A DNA stretch of 64,000 bases from Bacillus coahuilensis m4-4 (GCF_000171615.1 NZ_ABFU01000013.3:2501-66500); one strand, 5' to 3'; counted from the stretch's first letter, positions 42,175 through 52,942 are shown. The notes: generated from the sequence alone by a model not told the origin. Numbers and translations: made by a program.

Positions 42175-43680
42175 ATGGATAATGCAACGTTAATTACTTT
42201 TATTGTGTATTTAGTAGGGATGTTAGTCATTGGAGTTATTTCGTATCGTTTAACAAGTAATCTATCAGACTATGTTCTTGGAGGAAGAAGCTTAGGGCCA
42301 GGTGTAGCTGCCTTAAGTGCTGGAGCATCTGATATGAGTTCTTGGTTATTATTAGGATTACCTGGATATGCGTATGCTGCAGGTATGGACTCAATTTGGT
42401 TGAGTGTTGGGTTAATTGTTGGTGCTTACTTAAACTGGAAGTTCGTCGCTTCACGTCTTCGTTCGTATACTGAGGTAGCGAATGATTCGATTACGGTTCC
42501 TGATTTCTTTGAAAATCGATTTAAAGATCGTTCTCGAGTGTTACGTATTGTTTCTGCTCTTGTTATTCTTATCTTCTTTACTTTCTATGTATCTTCTGGA
42601 TTAGTAGGAGGAGCTTTATTATTTGAAGAAACGTTTAATCTTTCTTATACAACAGCGCTTTGGGTTGGTGCAATCGTTATTATCTCCTATACTTTCTTAG
42701 GAGGATTTTTAGCGGTAAGTTGGACAGACTTTTTCCAAGGACTGTTAATGTTCTTAGCGCTAGTCGTTATTCCTATCGTTGCCATTTCAAAGATTGGTGG
42801 TATAAATGAAACATTAGATGCTGTTCGATCCATCGATCCAAGTTATCTAAGTGCAACCGATAGTGTAACCTTCCTAGGAGCGGTTTCTTTACTTGCTTGG
42901 GGACTTGGTTACTTTGGTCAGCCACATATTATTACTCGTTTTATGGCGATTCGTTCGACTGAAGAGGTTCCAAAAGCTCGTTTTTACGGAATGTCTTGGA
43001 TGGTTATCTCTATGATCGGTGCAACAGTGGTTGGTCTAGCGGGTATTGCATATTTTGCTGCTGATCCACTTATCGTAGGTGATGTAGATAATTCTGAGAA
43101 AGTGTTTATCTATTTTGCTGATCTACTATTTAACCCTTGGGTATCAGGTGTTTTATTAGCTGCAATTCTATCCGCTATTATGAGTACTATCGACTCTCAA
43201 TTACTTGTATCATCTTCTGCCCTTGCAGAAGACTTTTACAAAGCATTGATCCGTAAAAATGCTTCTGACAAAGAGTTAGTTTGGGTTGGAAGAATCGGAG
43301 TTATAGTGATCGCCTTAATCGCCATTGGTCTTGCCTATCAAGGGAACCAAGAGGGCGGGGCATCTGTTCTTGAGCTAGTTTCTTATGCTTGGGCTGGTTT
43401 CGGGGCGGCATTTGGATCCGTTATCGTGTTTTCATTATACTGGAAGCGAATGACGGGCTTAGGTGCTCTTGCTGGTATCATAACAGGTGCTGTAACTGTC
43501 GTTGTATGGAAGCAGTTAACCGTAAATGGAATAATTGGTTTTGATCTTTACGAAATCGTTCCTGGGTTTATTCTTTCCTCGATTATGATTGTCGTGTTTA
43601 GTTTAATCGGCAATGAACCTAAAAAAGGGATCGTGGAAGAGTTTGACGAAGCCATTGAGAATGATTCAGAATCTAAATAA
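42175..43680 (+). CDS. opuE: Sodium/proline symporter (SSF family, PutP/OpuE)
   Basis: A 501-residue membrane protein with about 13 helices. SSF signatures are present: SDYVLGGRSLGPGVAALSAG, ASDMSSWLLLGLPGYAYAAG and WGLGYFGQPHIITRFMAIRS, with the Na+-site serines in SAIMSTIDSQLLVSSS. It takes up proline with Na+. Its location next to gatCAB is that of the osmoprotective transporter OpuE in B. subtilis; a nutritional PutP role is the alternative. ATG 42175 is supported by family alignment, though GGAG lies rather far upstream. Confidence 0.9.
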   Translation: MDNATLITFIVYLVGMLVIGVISYRLTSNLSDYVLGGRSLGPGVAALSAGASDMSSWLLLGLPGYAYAAGMDSIWLSVGLIVGAYLNWKFVASRLRSYTEVANDSITVPDFFENRFKDRSRVLRIVSALVILIFFTFYVSSGLVGGALLFEETFNLSYTTALWVGAIVIISYTFLGGFLAVSWTDFFQGLLMFLALVVIPIVAISKIGGINETLDAVRSIDPSYLSATDSVTFLGAVSLLAWGLGYFGQPHIITRFMAIRSTEEVPKARFYGMSWMVISMIGATVVGLAGIAYFAADPLIVGDVDNSEKVFIYFADLLFNPWVSGVLLAAILSAIMSTIDSQLLVSSSALAEDFYKALIRKNASDKELVWVGRIGVIVIALIAIGLAYQGNQEGGASVLELVSYAWAGFGAAFGSVIVFSLYWKRMTGLGALAGIITGAVTVVVWKQLTVNGIIGFDLYEIVPGFILSSIMIVVFSLIGNEPKKGIVEEFDEAIENDSESK

Positions 43681-43690
43681 GATGATGATA

Positions 43691-43723
43691 GAGATCCTGC
43701 TCGAAGTGAGCAGGATCTTTTTT
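43691..43723 (+). terminator. Terminator of the proline symporter gene
   Basis: Perfect stem AGATCCTGCTC / GAGCAGGATCT with loop GAAGT, followed by TTTTTT. Confidence 0.92.
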
Positions 43724-43901
43724 ATGTGAAAAATTAATCTGTAGCTATTGAAGGATGCGCAAATAGGGAATGGAGGGTACATTTCCCATTTCCATCTCAA
43801 TAGGTGGAGGATTTAATCCGTGGGAACTCTGATATATCAAGGGTTGAAAGGGAATTGAAGAAATTGTCGAAATTTTTTTGCGGGAATTTGTACCATAACA
43901 G

Positions 43902-43964
43902 TTCACATTTAGGTGATTGTTGTTATATAATACAAACAAGAAAAACAAACTGTATTATAACAAC
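43902..43964 (+). promoter_or_regulatory. Promoter and inverted-repeat operator candidate of the glyoxylate operon
   Basis: TTCACA (43902-43907) and a perfect TATAAT (43926-43931), 18 bp apart, precede aceB. The -10 is embedded in GTTGTTATATAATAC (43919-43933), which is repeated inverted as GTATTATAACAAC (43952-43964): 13 matching bases once one T is looped out. The repeat brackets the transcription start, where a repressor would block initiation. Confidence 0.6.
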
Positions 43965-43999
43965 ATAGTTTGGAAATTGGAAAAGGATGTGAAGAAACA

Positions 44000-45591
44000 G
44001 TGACCACTCAAACAGCTGGTATCCTTGTGAAGGGTAGGATAAACGAAGGGTTTTCTCAAATTTTAACTCCTGAAGCCCTCCACTTTTTAGAACAGCTTGA
44101 ACGACGTTTTGGTACACGACGGAAGGATCTTTTACAAGAAAGAGAAGAGAAACAGGAATTTATCAACAACGGAGGAGAGTTTTCCTTTCTTTCTGAAACG
44201 GAACATATCAGAAGATGTGATTGGGAGATTGCTCCTTTACCAAAGGATTTAGCCGATCGACGCGTAGAAATTACCGGTCCAGTTGACCGTAAAATGGTCA
44301 TTAATGCGTTAAATTCAGGCGCAAAAAGCTTTATGGCTTGTTTTGAGGACGCGACTTCTCCCACTTGGGCCAATGTAATAGAAGGGCAAATGAATATGCG
44401 TGATGCAGTAAATGGAACTATCAGCTATGAAAATCAAAATGGGAAACAGTATAGATTGAACGACAAAACAGCTGTACTAGTTGTTAGACCAAGGGGACTT
44501 CATTTAGAGGAAAAGCATATCTTACTTGACGGTGAACCACTTTCCGCAAGCATTGTAGACTTTGGTCTGTATTTCTTCCACAACGCACAAAAATTAGTAC
44601 AGAAAGGAACAGGACCGTACTTTTATATCGCCAAGCTTGAAAGCTATTTGGAAGCAAGGCTGTGGAATGATATGTTTGTGTACGCTCAGAAATATGTAGG
44701 AATTCCAAGAGGAACCATTAAAGCCACTGTTCTAATTGAAACCTTGCCAGCTGTGTTTGAAATGGATGAAATTCTTTTTGAATTACGAGAGCATTCCGCA
44801 GGCTTAAATTGTGGAAGATGGGATTACATCTTTAGCTATATAAAAAAGCTAAGAGAAAAAGAAGATGTGGTACTGCCGGACCGATCTCTCGTATCTATGA
44901 CCGTACCCTTCATGGATGCTTACACAAAGCTGACCATTAAAACGTGTCATCGCCGCAAAGCTCCTGCTATGGGGGGAATGGCCGCACAAATTCCTGTAAA
45001 AGGAGACACCACCCGAAATGAAGAAGCGTTCGCTAAAGTTCGAGCGGATAAAGAACGGGAAGCGAAAAATGGTCATGACGGAACGTGGGTAGCTCATCCG
45101 GCGCTGGTTCCTGTTGCAATGGAAGTATTTAATCAAGAAATGCCAGGGGAAAATCAAATTGATTCAGGTAAGCAATTAGACTTTGTCACAACAGCAGAAC
45201 AGCTTGTAGAAGTTCCGGCTGGAGACATTACGGAAGCAGGAGTACGTCAAAATATTAATGTAGGCATTCAGTATATTTCTTCTTGGTTAAGCGGTCGTGG
45301 TGCTGCACCTATCCATCATTTGATGGAGGATGCAGCAACTGCAGAGATTTCACGTGCTCAGCTTTGGCAATGGATTCGTCATCCAAAGGGTGTACTAAAT
45401 GATGGAAGAGACGTAACGGTCGAATTATATGAAGCACTAAAAGAAGAAGAAGTTGAAAAATTAAAGTAGAGCTTGGTCAAGAACTCTTTACAAAAACTCG
45501 TGTGGATGAAGCAGTGAAGTTATTTGACACATTAATTCTTAATGATGAGTTTGAAAATTTCTTAACAATACCAGGGTATGAGTTAATTTAA
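44000..45591 (+). CDS. aceB: Malate synthase A, frameshifted at the 3' end
   Basis: Condenses glyoxylate with acetyl-CoA to malate, the second step of the glyoxylate shunt; paired with aceA just downstream. Signatures: RRVEITGPVDRKMVINALNS, FEDATSPTWANVIEGQ, VVRPRGLHLEEKHI and GRWDYIFSYIKKLRE. The GTG start at 44000 is preceded by AAAGGATGTGAAG. At 45463-45465 one A is missing; restoring it extends the protein through ELGQELFTKTRVDEAVKLFD to the stop at 45591, giving about 530 residues, the normal length. Confidence 0.94.
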
Positions 45592-45663
45592 AGCGATAAA
45601 ACGCTTTTTACACCATAAAAACAAAGGGATAGGTCAATAAAACCGAAATGGGAGGAATTTAAA

Positions 45664-46956
45664 ATGGTCAAGACAAATCAAGAGCGTATTGCAAAGTTAC
45701 AGGAAGAATGGGCATTACAAGGTCGCTGGAATGGGGTAGAGCGTCCGTATACGGCAGAAGAGGTAATTAAATTAAGAGGCAGCATTGATATTGAGCACAC
45801 ATTAGCAAGACACGGTGCAGAAAAGCTGTGGAAGTTAGTCAATTCTGAGGACTATGTAAATGCATTAGGAGCTCTTACAGGAAATCAAGCGGTTCAGCAG
45901 GCAAAAGCGGGTCTGAAGGCAGTGTATTTAAGTGGTTGGCAAGTAGCGGCAGATGCGAATCTGTCAGGTAATATGTATCCGGACCAAAGCTTATACCCTG
46001 CAAACTCAGTTCCTCATGTTGTGAAGCGTATTAATCAAGCACTTCAACGTGCAGATCAAATTCAACATCTTGAAGGTGGAGATGAAATTGATTATTTCTT
46101 ACCTATCGTAGCAGATGCTGAGGCTGGATTTGGTGGTCAACTAAATGTATTCGAATTAATGAAAGGTATGATTGAGTCAGGTGCTGCTGGGGTTCACTTT
46201 GAAGATCAATTATCCTCTGAGAAAAAATGCGGTCATTTAGGTGGAAAAGTACTTCTTCCTACACAAACCGCTGTGAAAAATTTGATTTCAGCTCGTCTTG
46301 CTGCTGACGTAATGGGTGTCCCAACGGTTATCATTGCACGTACTGATGCAAACGCAGCGGACTTGATTACAAGTGACGTGGATCCTTACGATTCACCGTT
46401 CAATACAGGAGACCGTACTCCAGAAGGATTCTTCCGCACGAATGCAGGGTTAGATCAAGCGATTGCTCGTGGATTAGCATATGCACCTTATGCAGACCTA
46501 ATTTGGTGTGAAACAAGTGAACCAAACTTAGAGGAAGCACGTCGTTTTGCTGAGGCGATTCATGAGAAGTTTCCTGGAAAGCTACTTGCTTACAATTGTT
46601 CTCCATCATTCAACTGGAAGAAGAAATTAGATGAAGAGACGATTGCAAAGTTCCAAGTGGAGTTAGGTAAGATGGGGTATAAATTCCAGTTTGTTACACT
46701 TGCAGGATTTCATGCTCTTAATTACAGCATGTTTGAATTAGCTCGCGGTTACAAAGAGCGCGGTATGGCAGCATACTCAGAGCTACAAGAGGATGAATTC
46801 GGTTCTGAGCAATATGGTTATACAGCAACTCGCCATCAACGTGAAGTAGGTACAGGATATTTTGATCAAGTATCCATTACCGTATCTGGTGGAACTTCTT
46901 CTACCACTGCTCTCGCAGGTTCTACAGAAGAAGAGCAGTTTACGACAACTAAATAA
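45664..46956 (+). CDS. aceA: Isocitrate lyase
   Basis: A 430-residue enzyme splitting isocitrate into succinate and glyoxylate. The catalytic loop is [18 protein letters not shown], the metal site [18 protein letters not shown], and the downstream [12 protein letters not shown] and [15 protein letters not shown] are conserved. ATG 45664 follows TGGGAGGAATTTAAA, 72 nt after aceB. The pair allows growth on acetate or fatty acids. Confidence 0.98.
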   Translation: MVKTNQERIAKLQEEWALQGRWNGVERPYTAEEVIKLRGSIDIEHTLARHGAEKLWKLVNSEDYVNALGALTGNQAVQQAKAGLKAVYLSGWQVAADANLSGNMYPDQSLYPANSVPHVVKRINQALQRADQIQHLEGGDEIDYFLPIVADAEAGFGGQLNVFELMKGMIESGAAGVHFEDQLSSEKKCGHLGGKVLLPTQTAVKNLISARLAADVMGVPTVIIARTDANAADLITSDVDPYDSPFNTGDRTPEGFFRTNAGLDQAIARGLAYAPYADLIWCETSEPNLEEARRFAEAIHEKFPGKLLAYNCSPSFNWKKKLDEETIAKFQVELGKMGYKFQFVTLAGFHALNYSMFELARGYKERGMAAYSELQEDEFGSEQYGYTATRHQREVGTGYFDQVSITVSGGTSSTTALAGSTEEEQFTTTK

Positions 46957-46965
46957 ACCAAATCT

Positions 46966-46999
46966 AGAGCGTCGGAATATAGCCGACGTTCTTTTTTTA
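46966..46999 (+). terminator. Terminator of the glyoxylate operon
   Basis: Stem AGCGTCGG / CCGACGTT with loop AATATAG, followed by CTTTTTTT. Confidence 0.88.
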
Positions 47000-47073
47000 T
47001 TTCTCTTGCAGAATGAATGAGTCAATAGTAACAAATAGTATAGACAACATCAGACTAAAAGGGGAGTAAGTTC

Positions 47074-47560
47074 TTGCATACTACCGTATTTATTACTATA
47101 TTACTTCTTTCGCTACTTATGTTCGGTACTATCTTTAAACTAACTCGATGGCTTCACCCTGTCGAAATCTTGCTATTATTTCTGTTTACTTCGTATATTT
47201 GCCAAAATATGTTCTACACAACGTCATCTTCCTATGATCGATTATCTGTAACCACAGAGCATCTTCCATTTTGGACGGTAAGAATGCAGTTTGGCATTGT
47301 TTTTGCTGTCGCCTTAATGTGGGTCGTAGGGATTCAACGATCAAGTGCGTCACGTTTTATAAAAATCTCTGCGATTTTTTTGTGGATGACAGGTGGAATT
47401 CTTATCGAGAAAGGGTTTTTGTTAGTTGGGATACTCACTTCTAAAGGTCCTTCATGGTACCCATCAGTAGACTATTTTTTTGTAAATGACCGTCATCTTA
47501 GGCACCATTCTTTTCATGGAAAGTTTACCAAAGTGGTTGAGAAAGGATGGGCTAGTATGA
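47074..47560 (+). CDS. Membrane protein of unknown function, frameshifted near its 3' end
   Basis: From TTG 47074 (after AAAAGGGGAGTAAG) the protein has an N-terminal helix, then LHPVEILLLFLFTSYICQNM, and further helices to about residue 137. As given, the frame then runs into the next gene, but the linker (RHLRHHSFHGKFTKVVEKGW) looks out of frame. Removing one A at 47484-47486 gives MTVILGTILFMESLPKWLRK and a stop TGA at 47558-47560, overlapping the ATG of the next gene. I therefore read two separate genes, this one of ~160 residues. No family recognised with certainty. Confidence 0.6.
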
Positions 47561-48120
47561 GTGAATTTTTTGACTGGTTTGTTCACTTAATTGAACCTCT
47601 TCTTCCGAAAAAATTTGATAGGAATGAAGGATTCACTATTTTCATTACTATACTAATTTGCGGATGGGGTTACATACTAATGAAGGTTCGGCGCACTTTA
47701 AATCGAGTAGAAGTTGTAGGGGTGTTATTATTTAACTTATTATATACCACGGTGGGAGACTACTTTCTTGCGATGCCACCATATGATTATTATGATACGG
47801 TGGACAGAAATAGTGGAGAATTTTCGGATATTCTCCTTCAAAACCTCGTATATCCAACTACTTTATTTATACTCATTCATTATTATGTTCGCTATACCAT
47901 AAACAAAGTAGGATTTATCATTGGAGGTACTTTAATATTAACGATGTTGGAATGGGTTTCTGTCCATTATTTTAATCTTTTCACGTATAAACAATGGAAC
48001 TTAGGTCTGTCTAGTCTGTTTTACTTTGGGGTTATGGTTCTAAACATATTATTTTATACTTTATTTCACCGATATGTTCGTAAACAACAAAAAAGAGGAC
48101 GAATCTCTTCGTCCACATAA
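47557..48120 (+). CDS. CBO0543-like membrane protein
   Basis: About 187 residues from ATG 47557, which has its own ribosome binding site (GAAAGGATGG) and overlaps the TGA of the previous gene by the ATGA junction. It has five hydrophobic segments: FTIFITILICGWGYILM, VEVVGVLLFNLLYTTVGDYF, LLQNLVYPTTLFILIHYYV, VGFIIGGTLILTMLEWVSVH and SLFYFGVMVLNILFYTLFH. The layout resembles the CBO0543 family of Bacillus/Clostridium membrane proteins of unknown function. The C-terminus is basic. Confidence 0.6.
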   Translation: MSEFFDWFVHLIEPLLPKKFDRNEGFTIFITILICGWGYILMKVRRTLNRVEVVGVLLFNLLYTTVGDYFLAMPPYDYYDTVDRNSGEFSDILLQNLVYPTTLFILIHYYVRYTINKVGFIIGGTLILTMLEWVSVHYFNLFTYKQWNLGLSSLFYFGVMVLNILFYTLFHRYVRKQQKRGRISSST

Positions 48121-48294
48121 AAGGGGGAATACTTTAGAAAGTATAGAAACAGTATGGGTGTTTTCGAAATATTTTAAACATAAAAAGGATATTTTTTAAA
48201 AAATTCATCATATGTTCAATCCCTTCTTGGGTCAGGGGCAGTTTAGAGATGCTATCATATGGTATAAAAGAAACCTATTGAAGGGGGAAGCGCC

Positions 48295-48726
48295 ATGAAA
48301 AAAACGGTGGATGACTATTTGCAGGAAGGGATATATGGAGCGAAAGAAACCAAACCTGACGAACGCCGGTATTTCTTAAGTACCCTTAGAGAACGTGTAG
48401 TGATTGCATTAAAGCAGCATCAAGTTAGAGAAAAAGGAATTTATAAAGAAGTAGAAGAGAGCATGAAAAAACACCCAAGGACTCATTTGTACTTGAACGG
48501 AAATATGAATTATACCTTTTTGTCTGACTATGTGAAAAAAGCGACTCAGTTGTCTATTCCATATACAATGGTAACGAACAAGGAGTATAACTCTGAACTC
48601 GGACTTGTTCTTGCGTATGACTATGCGATTAATAAAGAATCTATCTATATTGAGCACAAAGAAATGGAGCCTACTCCTCCGAAAGAACATACACCATTTT
48701 TAAAAAAGCTATTTGGTAAAAAGTAA
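48295..48726 (+). CDS. DUF1694 family protein, YueI-like
   Basis: A 143-residue cytoplasmic protein. The start TVDDYLQEGIYGAKETKPDE followed by RRYFLSTLRERVVIALKQHQ is the family signature; the central HLYLNGNMNYTFLSDYVKKA segment also fits. The fold is related to ribosomal-protein-L7Ae-like domains, but the function is unknown. ATG 48295 follows GAAGGGGGAAGCGCC. Confidence 0.85.
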   Translation: MKKTVDDYLQEGIYGAKETKPDERRYFLSTLRERVVIALKQHQVREKGIYKEVEESMKKHPRTHLYLNGNMNYTFLSDYVKKATQLSIPYTMVTNKEYNSELGLVLAYDYAINKESIYIEHKEMEPTPPKEHTPFLKKLFGKK

Positions 48727-48799
48727 TAGCTACTATTTCACATATCTCCTCCACTTGATGAAAAACTACCAGTAAGAGTTGTAAGGGGAGATGTATGAA

Positions 48800-49057
48800 A
48801 TGAATATGGAGACTGTACAGGAATTGTTACAAAGTTGTCCAGAGTACTATGATCAGCCCATTTTACAAAGCCTTCTTGGAAAAGCAGTGGGTAAGGAAGA
48901 GAACGTCCATTTGTTTCTATCGAAACTTTCACATGAAGAGGAAGAATTATTAGAGGACCGGATTCAGTCGGTAATACAGGAGTATGAAACAAAGCTACAA
49001 TCAAAGCCAGAGTATCAACAATATCAAGAATTAAAGAGGTTGTATTATTTATTATAA
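48800..49057 (+). CDS. Small acidic helical protein of unknown function
   Basis: An 85-residue protein starting at ATG 48800, 9 nt after AAGGGGAG; the in-frame ATG at 48791 touches the ribosome binding site and is less likely. It is predicted helical and acidic (VQELLQSCPEYYDQPILQSL, HEEEELLEDRIQSVIQEYET), ending KRLYYLL. No family recognised. It shares a bidirectional terminator with the convergent gene downstream. Confidence 0.65.
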   Translation: MNMETVQELLQSCPEYYDQPILQSLLGKAVGKEENVHLFLSKLSHEEEELLEDRIQSVIQEYETKLQSKPEYQQYQELKRLYYLL

Positions 49058-49063
49058 GAATAT

Positions 49064-49097
49064 CAAAAGGGTGAGTTCAGTGTAACTCACCCTTTAA
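49064..49097. terminator. Bidirectional terminator between convergent small genes
   Basis: Long palindrome AAAAGGGTGAGTT / AACTCACCCTTT with a short CAGTGT-type loop and A/T tracts on both sides. The minus-strand gene's stop codon lies in the hairpin. Confidence 0.8.
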
Positions 49098-49328
49098 TAT
49101 ATGTTCAACTGTTGCCATGATAACCGGTAGAGGATATTCATCATCTTTGTAATAAGTGTGAATTTCATGATAGATCGCTTCAAGTTTGGGGTGTTCGTCA
49201 AATATAGAATCCATGTTAGAGAATAATTTTAACATATAGTGTAGCTTCTCAAAGTCATATCGATTATTCGATTGTAGGATTTCGAGTAATTTTTCATAAA
49301 CGTCATATTCCAAGTCTACTCCTCCCAT
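49077..49328 (-). CDS. Small cytoplasmic protein of unknown function
   Basis: Up to 83 residues on the minus strand. Either ATG 49328 (after AAAGGGGAGT, tight spacing) or a TTG five codons in (after GGGAGGAGTAGAC) could be the start. It is predicted helical (EYDVYEKLLEILQSNNRYDF, MLKLFSNMDSIFDEHPKLEA, VIMATVEHILKGELH). I do not recognise a family. Its stop lies within the shared terminator hairpin, next to the convergent small gene. Confidence 0.65.
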   Translation of the reverse strand: MGGVDLEYDVYEKLLEILQSNNRYDFEKLHYMLKLFSNMDSIFDEHPKLEAIYHEIHTYYKDDEYPLPVIMATVEHILKGELH

Positions 49329-49490
49329 ACTCCCCTTTAAGTAGTATGAGTGGTTTACGGTGTGTTAGCCATTAAGAATATTTCCATGGATAAATTCCAA
49401 GCTGTGTCCTCGATTAGTTGCCATATGGGGCTTTCATTTGATATTATCAATAGTATTGTTAGTGTTCGAACAACCCTGGAGGTGAATGGA

Positions 49491-49781
49491 ATGTCCAGAA
49501 TTTCTAAGGACGAAGTAAAGCACGTTGCTCATTTAGCACGTCTAGCGATTACAGAAGAAGAAGCAGAAAAATTTACAGAGCAATTGGCTAAAATTATCTC
49601 ATTTGCTGAGCAATTAAATGAATTAGACACAACCAATGTAGAACCTACATCTCATGTGTTAGATATGAAGAATATTATGCGTGAAGATAAGCCTGGTCAG
49701 GGATTGCCTCGTGAAGAAGTATTGAAAAATGCACCGACTCACCGTGACGGATTAGTCGTTGTACCGAAAGTAATGGAATAG
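49491..49781 (+). CDS. gatC: Asp-tRNA(Asn)/Glu-tRNA(Gln) amidotransferase subunit C
   Basis: A 96-residue subunit of the GatCAB complex that converts Glu-tRNA(Gln) to Gln-tRNA(Gln). Signature [20 protein letters not shown] and [23 protein letters not shown] 49491 follows TGGAGGTGAATGGA; the open frame upstream to 49350 is not family-like. It is first in the gatC-gatA-gatB operon, 10 nt before gatA. Confidence 0.96.
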   Translation: MSRISKDEVKHVAHLARLAITEEEAEKFTEQLAKIISFAEQLNELDTTNVEPTSHVLDMKNIMREDKPGQGLPREEVLKNAPTHRDGLVVVPKVME

Positions 49782-49791
49782 GAGGGATACT

Positions 49792-51252
49792 ATGTCTTTA
49801 TTTGATCATTCATTAACAGAGCTTCATGACCTTTTACATAAAAAAGAAGTGAGCGTTACTGACCTAGTCAACGAATCATATAAGCGTATCGAGGAAGTAG
49901 ACGGAAAGGTTCAAGCGTTCTTAACATTAGACGAAGAAAATGCTCGAGCAAAAGCAAAGAAGTTAGACGATAAATTAACGACGGATGAAGAAAAAGGCCT
50001 TCTATTTGGAATGCCAATTGGAATCAAGGATAACATCGTGACAAAAGGACTTCGTACGACATGTTCAAGTAAAATCTTAGAAAACTTTGATCCGATCTAT
50101 GATGCAACCGTTATACATAAATTACAGCAAGCAGATAGTATTACGATTGGTAAATTAAATATGGACGAGTTTGCAATGGGTTCCTCTACTGAAAACTCTG
50201 CTTTTCAAAAGACGAAAAATCCTTGGAATTTAGAAACCGTACCAGGTGGATCTTCTGGTGGTTCAGCAGCGTCTGTAGCAGCAGGAGAAGTGCCATTTTC
50301 TTTAGGTTCTGATACAGGTGGATCAATCCGCCAACCAGCTGCCTTCACAGGTACAGTTGGATTGAAGCCAACTTATGGTCGCGTATCTCGTTTTGGATTA
50401 GTGGCTTTTGGATCTTCACTAGATCAAATCGGCCCCATCACTCGCACAGTGGAAGATAATGCCTATCTTTTACAAGCAATTGCAGGGGTTGACCTGAACG
50501 ATTCTACATCTGCAAACGTTGAGGTACCAAATTATGCGGCAGCGTTAACAGGGAATATTAAAGGACTAAAGATTGGTGTACCAAAAGAATACCTAGGAGA
50601 AGGTGTGGGCGAAGAAGCCCGTGCATCTGTCATGGCGTCTCTGAAAGTATTAGAAAGCTTGGGGGCTACGTGGGAAGAAGTTTCGCTACCACACTCAAAG
50701 TATGGAGTGGCAACGTATTACTTACTATCATCTTCAGAAGCGTCGGCCAACCTAGCTCGATTTGACGGTGTGCGTTATGGATATCGTTCAGCGAAGGCAG
50801 AAAACTTACTAGATCTATACAAAAATACTAGAGCAGAAGGCTTCGGTGATGAGGTTAAGCGTCGTATCATGCTTGGTACATTCGCTCTTAGCTCTGGATT
50901 TTATGATGCGTATTATAAAAAAGCACAGCAAGCCCGTACATTAATTAAAAAAGACTTTGAAGATGTGTTTGAAAAGTATGATGTGATTATTGGACCGACG
51001 ACTCCTACACCAGCTTTTAAAATTGGTGAGAAAATAGACGATCCATTAACCATGTATGCCAACGATATTTTAACCATTCCAGTTAACCTTGCTGGGGTTC
51101 CAGGAATTAGTATTCCTTGTGGGTTCTCTGCTGAAGGTCTACCACTAGGATTACAAATTATCGGTAAGCACTTTGACGAATCAACGATCTACCGAGTGGC
51201 TCACGCATTTGAGCAAGCGACGGATTTCAAAATAAAAAAACCACAAATGTAA
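49792..51252 (+). CDS. gatA: Asp-tRNA(Asn)/Glu-tRNA(Gln) amidotransferase subunit A (amidase)
   Basis: A 486-residue amidase-signature enzyme that frees ammonia from glutamine. The Ser-cisSer-Lys triad is visible: Lys in [14 protein letters not shown], the serines in [15 protein letters not shown] and [19 protein letters not shown] 49792 follows TAGGAGGGATACT. It channels ammonia to GatB, the next gene. Confidence 0.98.
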   Translation: MSLFDHSLTELHDLLHKKEVSVTDLVNESYKRIEEVDGKVQAFLTLDEENARAKAKKLDDKLTTDEEKGLLFGMPIGIKDNIVTKGLRTTCSSKILENFDPIYDATVIHKLQQADSITIGKLNMDEFAMGSSTENSAFQKTKNPWNLETVPGGSSGGSAASVAAGEVPFSLGSDTGGSIRQPAAFTGTVGLKPTYGRVSRFGLVAFGSSLDQIGPITRTVEDNAYLLQAIAGVDLNDSTSANVEVPNYAAALTGNIKGLKIGVPKEYLGEGVGEEARASVMASLKVLESLGATWEEVSLPHSKYGVATYYLLSSSEASANLARFDGVRYGYRSAKAENLLDLYKNTRAEGFGDEVKRRIMLGTFALSSGFYDAYYKKAQQARTLIKKDFEDVFEKYDVIIGPTTPTPAFKIGEKIDDPLTMYANDILTIPVNLAGVPGISIPCGFSAEGLPLGLQIIGKHFDESTIYRVAHAFEQATDFKIKKPQM

Positions 51253-51265
51253 GGGGTGAAGACAA

Positions 51266-52693
51266 ATGAATTTTGAAACGATTATTGGACTCGAGGTCCA
51301 CGTAGAATTAAAAACGGATAGCAAGATGTTTTCTCCGTCTCCGAACCACTTCGGTTCAGAACCAAATACAAACACTAACGTCATCGACTTAGGATATCCA
51401 GGTGTTTTACCAGTCGTGAATAAACGTGCAGTAGACTTCGGAATGAAGGCTGCAATGGCCTTAAATATGGATATTGCGACGGATACAAAATTTGACCGTA
51501 AAAACTATTTTTACCCTGACAACCCCAAGGCGTATCAAATCTCTCAATTTGACCAACCAATTGGAGAGAACGGATGGATTGAAATTGAAGTAGAAGGCAA
51601 AAAGAAGCGAATTGGGATCACTCGTCTTCACCTTGAAGAAGATGCAGGAAAACTAACACATACGAGCGACGGCTCTCTAGTTGATTTTAATCGTCAAGGA
51701 ACACCATTAATTGAGATTGTTTCAGAGCCAGACATCAGAACACCAGAAGAAGCATATGCGTACTTAGAAAAGTTAAAGAGTATTATCCAGTACACAGGCG
51801 TTTCTGATTGTAAAATGGAAGAGGGTTCCTTACGCTGTGATGCGAACATTTCCTTACGTCCATACGGACAGGAGAAGTTCGGAACCAAAACAGAATTAAA
51901 GAATCTTAACTCTTTTAACTTCGTTAAAAAAGGACTAGAGCATGAGCAGGTTCGTCAAGAAAAGGTGTTATTATCTGGAGGAGTCATCGATCAAGAAACA
52001 CGTCGTTTCGATGAATCAACAGGTAAAACGATTCTTATGCGTGTTAAAGAAGGCTCTGATGATTACCGTTACTTCCCGGAGCCGGACCTTGTTCATCTAT
52101 ACATTGATGAAGAGTGGAAAGAGCGTATTCGTGCCGACATTCCAGAGCTTCCAGATGCGCGTAAAAAGCGCTATGTAGAAGAGCTTGGATTACCAGCGTA
52201 CGACGCAATGGTTCTAACATTAACGAAAGAAATGTCTGATTTCTTCGAAGCGACCGTTGCAGCTGGTTCAGACGCTAAGCTCGCATCAAACTGGTTGATG
52301 GGTGAAGTATCTGCGTTCCTAAATTCTGAACAAAAGGAATTACATGAGACTCCTTTAACTCCAGAATCCCTAGCCAAAATGATCACCTTGATTGAAAAAG
52401 GAACGATTTCTTCTAAGATTGCCAAAAAAGTATTCAAGGAGCTTGCTGAAAAAGGGGGAGACCCTGAGGAAATCGTTAAAGCAAAAGGTCTTGTTCAAAT
52501 TTCTGATGAAGGTACACTTCGTGGGATTGTAACAGAAATATTAGACAAGAATGAGCAATCGATCGAGGACTTCAAAAACGGAAAGGATCGTGCCGTTGGT
52601 TTCTTAGTAGGTCAAGCGATGAAAGCGACAAAGGGACAAGCAAATCCGCCGTTACTGAATAAGATTTTATTAGAAGAGTTAAATAAAAGATAA
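51266..52693 (+). CDS. gatB: Asp-tRNA(Asn)/Glu-tRNA(Gln) amidotransferase subunit B
   Basis: A 475-residue kinase/transamidase subunit that phosphorylates and amidates the mischarged tRNA. Signatures: [50 protein letters not shown] and [10 protein letters not shown]. The C-terminal YqeY-like tail ([18 protein letters not shown]) is complete. It ends the operon. Confidence 0.98.
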   Translation: MNFETIIGLEVHVELKTDSKMFSPSPNHFGSEPNTNTNVIDLGYPGVLPVVNKRAVDFGMKAAMALNMDIATDTKFDRKNYFYPDNPKAYQISQFDQPIGENGWIEIEVEGKKKRIGITRLHLEEDAGKLTHTSDGSLVDFNRQGTPLIEIVSEPDIRTPEEAYAYLEKLKSIIQYTGVSDCKMEEGSLRCDANISLRPYGQEKFGTKTELKNLNSFNFVKKGLEHEQVRQEKVLLSGGVIDQETRRFDESTGKTILMRVKEGSDDYRYFPEPDLVHLYIDEEWKERIRADIPELPDARKKRYVEELGLPAYDAMVLTLTKEMSDFFEATVAAGSDAKLASNWLMGEVSAFLNSEQKELHETPLTPESLAKMITLIEKGTISSKIAKKVFKELAEKGGDPEEIVKAKGLVQISDEGTLRGIVTEILDKNEQSIEDFKNGKDRAVGFLVGQAMKATKGQANPPLLNKILLEELNKR

Positions 52694-52698
52694 TCATT

Positions 52699-52732
52699 AG
52701 GGAGACTCTCTGTAAAGGAGGTCTCCTTTTTT
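52699..52732 (+). terminator. Terminator of gatCAB
   Basis: Stem GGAGAC / GTCTCC (extended GGGAGACTC...GGAGGTCTCC) followed by TTTTTT. Confidence 0.85.
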
Positions 52733-52754
52733 ATGAACTCTAGTTCATCAATTA

Positions 52755-52768
52755 ATCAAACGTTTGAT
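52755..52768. promoter_or_regulatory. 14-bp perfect palindrome, possible operator
   Basis: ATCAAACGTTTGAT reads the same on both strands. Its 10-bp core CAAACGTTTG occurs again in the spacer at 10864-10873. It lies between gatB and the XRE regulator gene; the bound protein is unknown. Confidence 0.35.
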
Positions 52769-52942
52769 GGAATATTTTCTAGTAAGTAGCACATTTAAAT
52801 TTGCTAGATGAAAGAATGAAGGTATATCCTTAACAAATAATGGTTTATTTTCATATCATCACCTTCTATTTCCATTAGGATACTATTCACGGAAGTACGT
52901 TATTCGAGATAAAATGAAAACGTAAAGAAGAGGGGGAAACGA

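Noticed and set aside
49350-49490. N-terminal extension of gatC
   Set aside because: Not family-like; the ATG at 49491 has a good ribosome binding site and gives the standard 96-residue length.
52755-52768. Catabolite response element (cre)
   Set aside because: The palindrome ATCAAACGTTTGAT does not fit TGWAAGCGCTTTCA-type cre sites closely enough.
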